From positions 1-7,354 of the forward strand of contig JAJYHS010000026.1 of the NCBI GenBank assembly GCA_021784635.1: 7,354 nt of DNA, given 5' to 3'. The position numbers were made by a program, and so were the translations under genes. Below are positions 6,151-7,354 of this stretch, in pieces. Source of the stretch: a bacterium. GTDB taxonomy: Bacteria; Bdellovibrionota; Bdellovibrionia; Bdellovibrionales; UBA1609. The notes under the pieces were generated by a model. That model was not told the origin of the DNA. It ran no database searches and worked only from the letters and a program-made list of their open reading frames with translations. Numbering within the stretch: position 1 is the stretch's first letter; the number at the start of each line of letters is the position of its first letter.

Positions 6151-7354
6151 TTAGCGTCTCACAAAGCGTCCATCGCCGCCTGTGTCAAAATAAGACTCCC
6201 AATTGCCCGAATCGCTGGAATCGTCAGCCGATCCGCTATGCGCTCCACTAAAACCCATTCTCAGTGAGACCTCAACCAAATATCGCTGGCTCTCCATTTG
6301 GCCTTGCGCCCCGCCCATTTCTTCACCCCAAGAAGCGGCGTCGATGCGAATGATACCAAGATTAAACCCGCAACCGTAGCTAAAATAACCTTGGTCGAGA
6401 CCCGCTCGAAGTGCGATGAGCGGTAAACTAAGTTCCACACCCGCGTGAAGTTTTTGACCAAGCTGCACTGTCGAATCGTTCATATAATCAACCTCAAACG
6501 CAGGTAAAATTGTCATGCCCGGAAGATCAAACCGAAGAGCGCCACCAGCCTCCAACTCCGCAGGATCGCTTGGCGGGGCGGCTGCACTCCCCGTATCGGG
6601 TTTGAAATCGGTGTTGCCGATATTTTTCCAGACAAACGAAAAAACGGGATGCATCTGCCCTGGCAAAATAAGGTTTGCCCCTGCGTCGAGTGAAATACCA
6701 GTGCCCGTATTGTTAAGACTATTGAAAATTGTGGAAGTTGATCCGCCGTTAAGAATGTTGGCGATCGTATCCGCGCCGAATGCTTGTCTCACGCCTGTGC
6801 GCATAATGTATTTGCCCGCAACGCCAAATTGTAAAACATTACCGAACGAAAAACCCGTGCCAAGCGCAAACCCTTTATCTTCGATGTAATTGAGATCGAG
6901 AGTTGGATCTACCGGATTGTCTATCAAAATACTGGAGTCACCATCCATAAAATACGAAAAAGCAAGACCCGGCATAATGAACGCCGAATCGGCGTCGGCG
7001 TATGGCGATTTTTCACCAACGTCGGCCCACATGGGTTTACCGTAGAGCTTTTGGAGAGTGGAATTAAACGAACTTTGGCTTTGCAAATTTTGAAGATCTT
7101 GTAATTCAGACGGATCTGAAGCTCCCGCTCGTATTGTGGCAATAGTCCAATATGTACCGGTGTCGCGTGCGATGCCGGCCGGATTGAACCACAGCGATTC
7201 CGCGTCATTTACGACTGAAATATAGGCGCCGCCCATACCTTCTTCGCGGGCATCTCGATGCACTTGATAGAGTTCGTGCGCAAAAGCCCGGCGCGAAAAA
7301 CAAAACACCATTGTGGCGGAAAAAACCATCACAACAATTACACTAAAATAAACG
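6151..7354 (-). CDS. FadL/PorV-like outer-membrane beta-barrel protein (5' end outside window)
   Basis: This is a predicted outer-membrane barrel protein of unknown substrate. The N-terminal hydrophobic stretch ending A-F-A is a signal peptide. The mature protein opens with E-G-M-G-G-A-Y-I-S-V-V-N-D-A-E-S-L-W-F-N-P-A-G, which matches the conserved plug-like start of FadL/OmpP1, PorV and related barrels. Alternating polar and hydrophobic strands follow, including a R-A-G-L-D-Q-G-Y-F-S-Y-G segment and a final strand Y-L-V-E-V-S-L-R-M-G-F. A further 32 mostly Ser/Gly/Asp residues follow that strand, ending F-V-R-R. The frame stays open to the right edge and the hydrophobic core continues upstream of the GTG at 7332 (393 residues from there). 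The true start is therefore probably beyond the window. The gene lies 35 bp upstream of addB in the same direction, so co-transcription is possible. FadL-type long-chain fatty-acid transport, a PorV-type secretion role or a plain structural barrel cannot be told apart here. Confidence 0.82.
   Translation of the reverse strand, partial: VYFSVIVVMVFSATMVFCFSRRAFAHELYQVHRDAREEGMGGAYISVVNDAESLWFNPAGIARDTGTYWTIATIRAGASDPSELQDLQNLQSQSSFNSTLQKLYGKPMWADVGEKSPYADADSAFIMPGLAFSYFMDGDSSILIDNPVDPTLDLNYIEDKGFALGTGFSFGNVLQFGVAGKYIMRTGVRQAFGADTIANILNGGSTSTIFNSLNNTGTGISLDAGANLILPGQMHPVFSFVWKNIGNTDFKPDTGSAAAPPSDPAELEAGGALRFDLPGMTILPAFEVDYMNDSTVQLGQKLHAGVELSLPLIALRAGLDQGYFSYGCGFNLGIIRIDAASWGEEMGGAQGQMESQRYLVEVSLRMGFSGAHSGSADDSSDSGNWESYFDTGGDGRFVRR
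7279..7353 (-). other. Signal peptide of the beta-barrel protein (partial)
   Basis: Read on the - strand from the window edge, the residues are V-Y-F-S-V-I-V-V-M-V-F-S-A-T-M-V-F-C-F-S-R-R-A-F-A. This is a long hydrophobic core followed by a short polar part and an A-F-A cleavage box before H-E-L-Y. It indicates Sec export and signal peptidase I cleavage after the final alanine. The positively charged n-region is not visible, which supports a start codon beyond the window. A pair of arginines between core and cleavage site is slightly unusual. Confidence 0.7.

Noticed and set aside
6160..6188. TTGACA on the - strand (6183-6188) as a -35 box for an addB promoter
   Set aside because: At 16-18 bp spacing no sequence resembles TATAAT, so the match is probably chance within the barrel gene's last codons.
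354..7354. An anti-phage defence island
   Set aside because: AddAB-type enzymes do degrade phage DNA ends, but the neighbours (folA and an outer-membrane barrel) are housekeeping types. There are no mobile-element, methylase, toxin or integrase genes.

Overview
The window is fully occupied by protein-coding sequence. One gene runs on the + strand: the tail of a dihydrofolate reductase (folA, 3-386). Three genes run on the - strand and read leftwards from the right edge: a FadL/PorV-like outer-membrane beta-barrel protein (6151-7354, 5' end outside the window), an AddB-type nuclease (3419-6115) and an AddA-type helicase-nuclease (354-3443). No stretch longer than 35 bases lacks a gene. I saw no RNA gene, mobile element, CRISPR array or convincing promoter or terminator.

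The organism is a Gram-negative (diderm) bacterium, because one gene encodes a signal-peptide-bearing outer-membrane barrel protein. It uses a two-nuclease AddAB system for double-strand-break processing rather than RecBCD. Moderate GC content and the divergent AddAB sequences would fit a Bdellovibrionota or other former deltaproteobacterial lineage. That placement is an impression, not something the sequence proves.

AddA and AddB are expected to form one heterodimer. AddA carries the only recognisable ATP-driven SF1 helicase motor plus a RecB-type nuclease domain. AddB has a helicase-like fold without a Walker A motif, plus a second, apparently intact nuclease domain framed by four cysteines that probably bind a [4Fe-4S] cluster. 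Together they would unwind and resect DNA ends and prepare 3' tails for RecA.

addB and addA overlap by 25 bp. The ribosome-binding site and start codon of addA lie inside the addB codons for the iron-sulfur segment, so translational coupling is likely. The barrel gene lies 35 bp upstream of addB in the same direction and may share its transcript; a functional link is not evident. folA converges on addA and the two coding regions overlap tail to tail by 33 bp.

This looks like a largely housekeeping locus with unusual details, not an undescribed system. The points most worth a second look are the missing Q-motif glutamine in AddA, the addA start embedded in the addB Fe-S codons, the non-motor but nuclease-competent AddB, and the polar tail after the last barrel strand of the outer-membrane protein.
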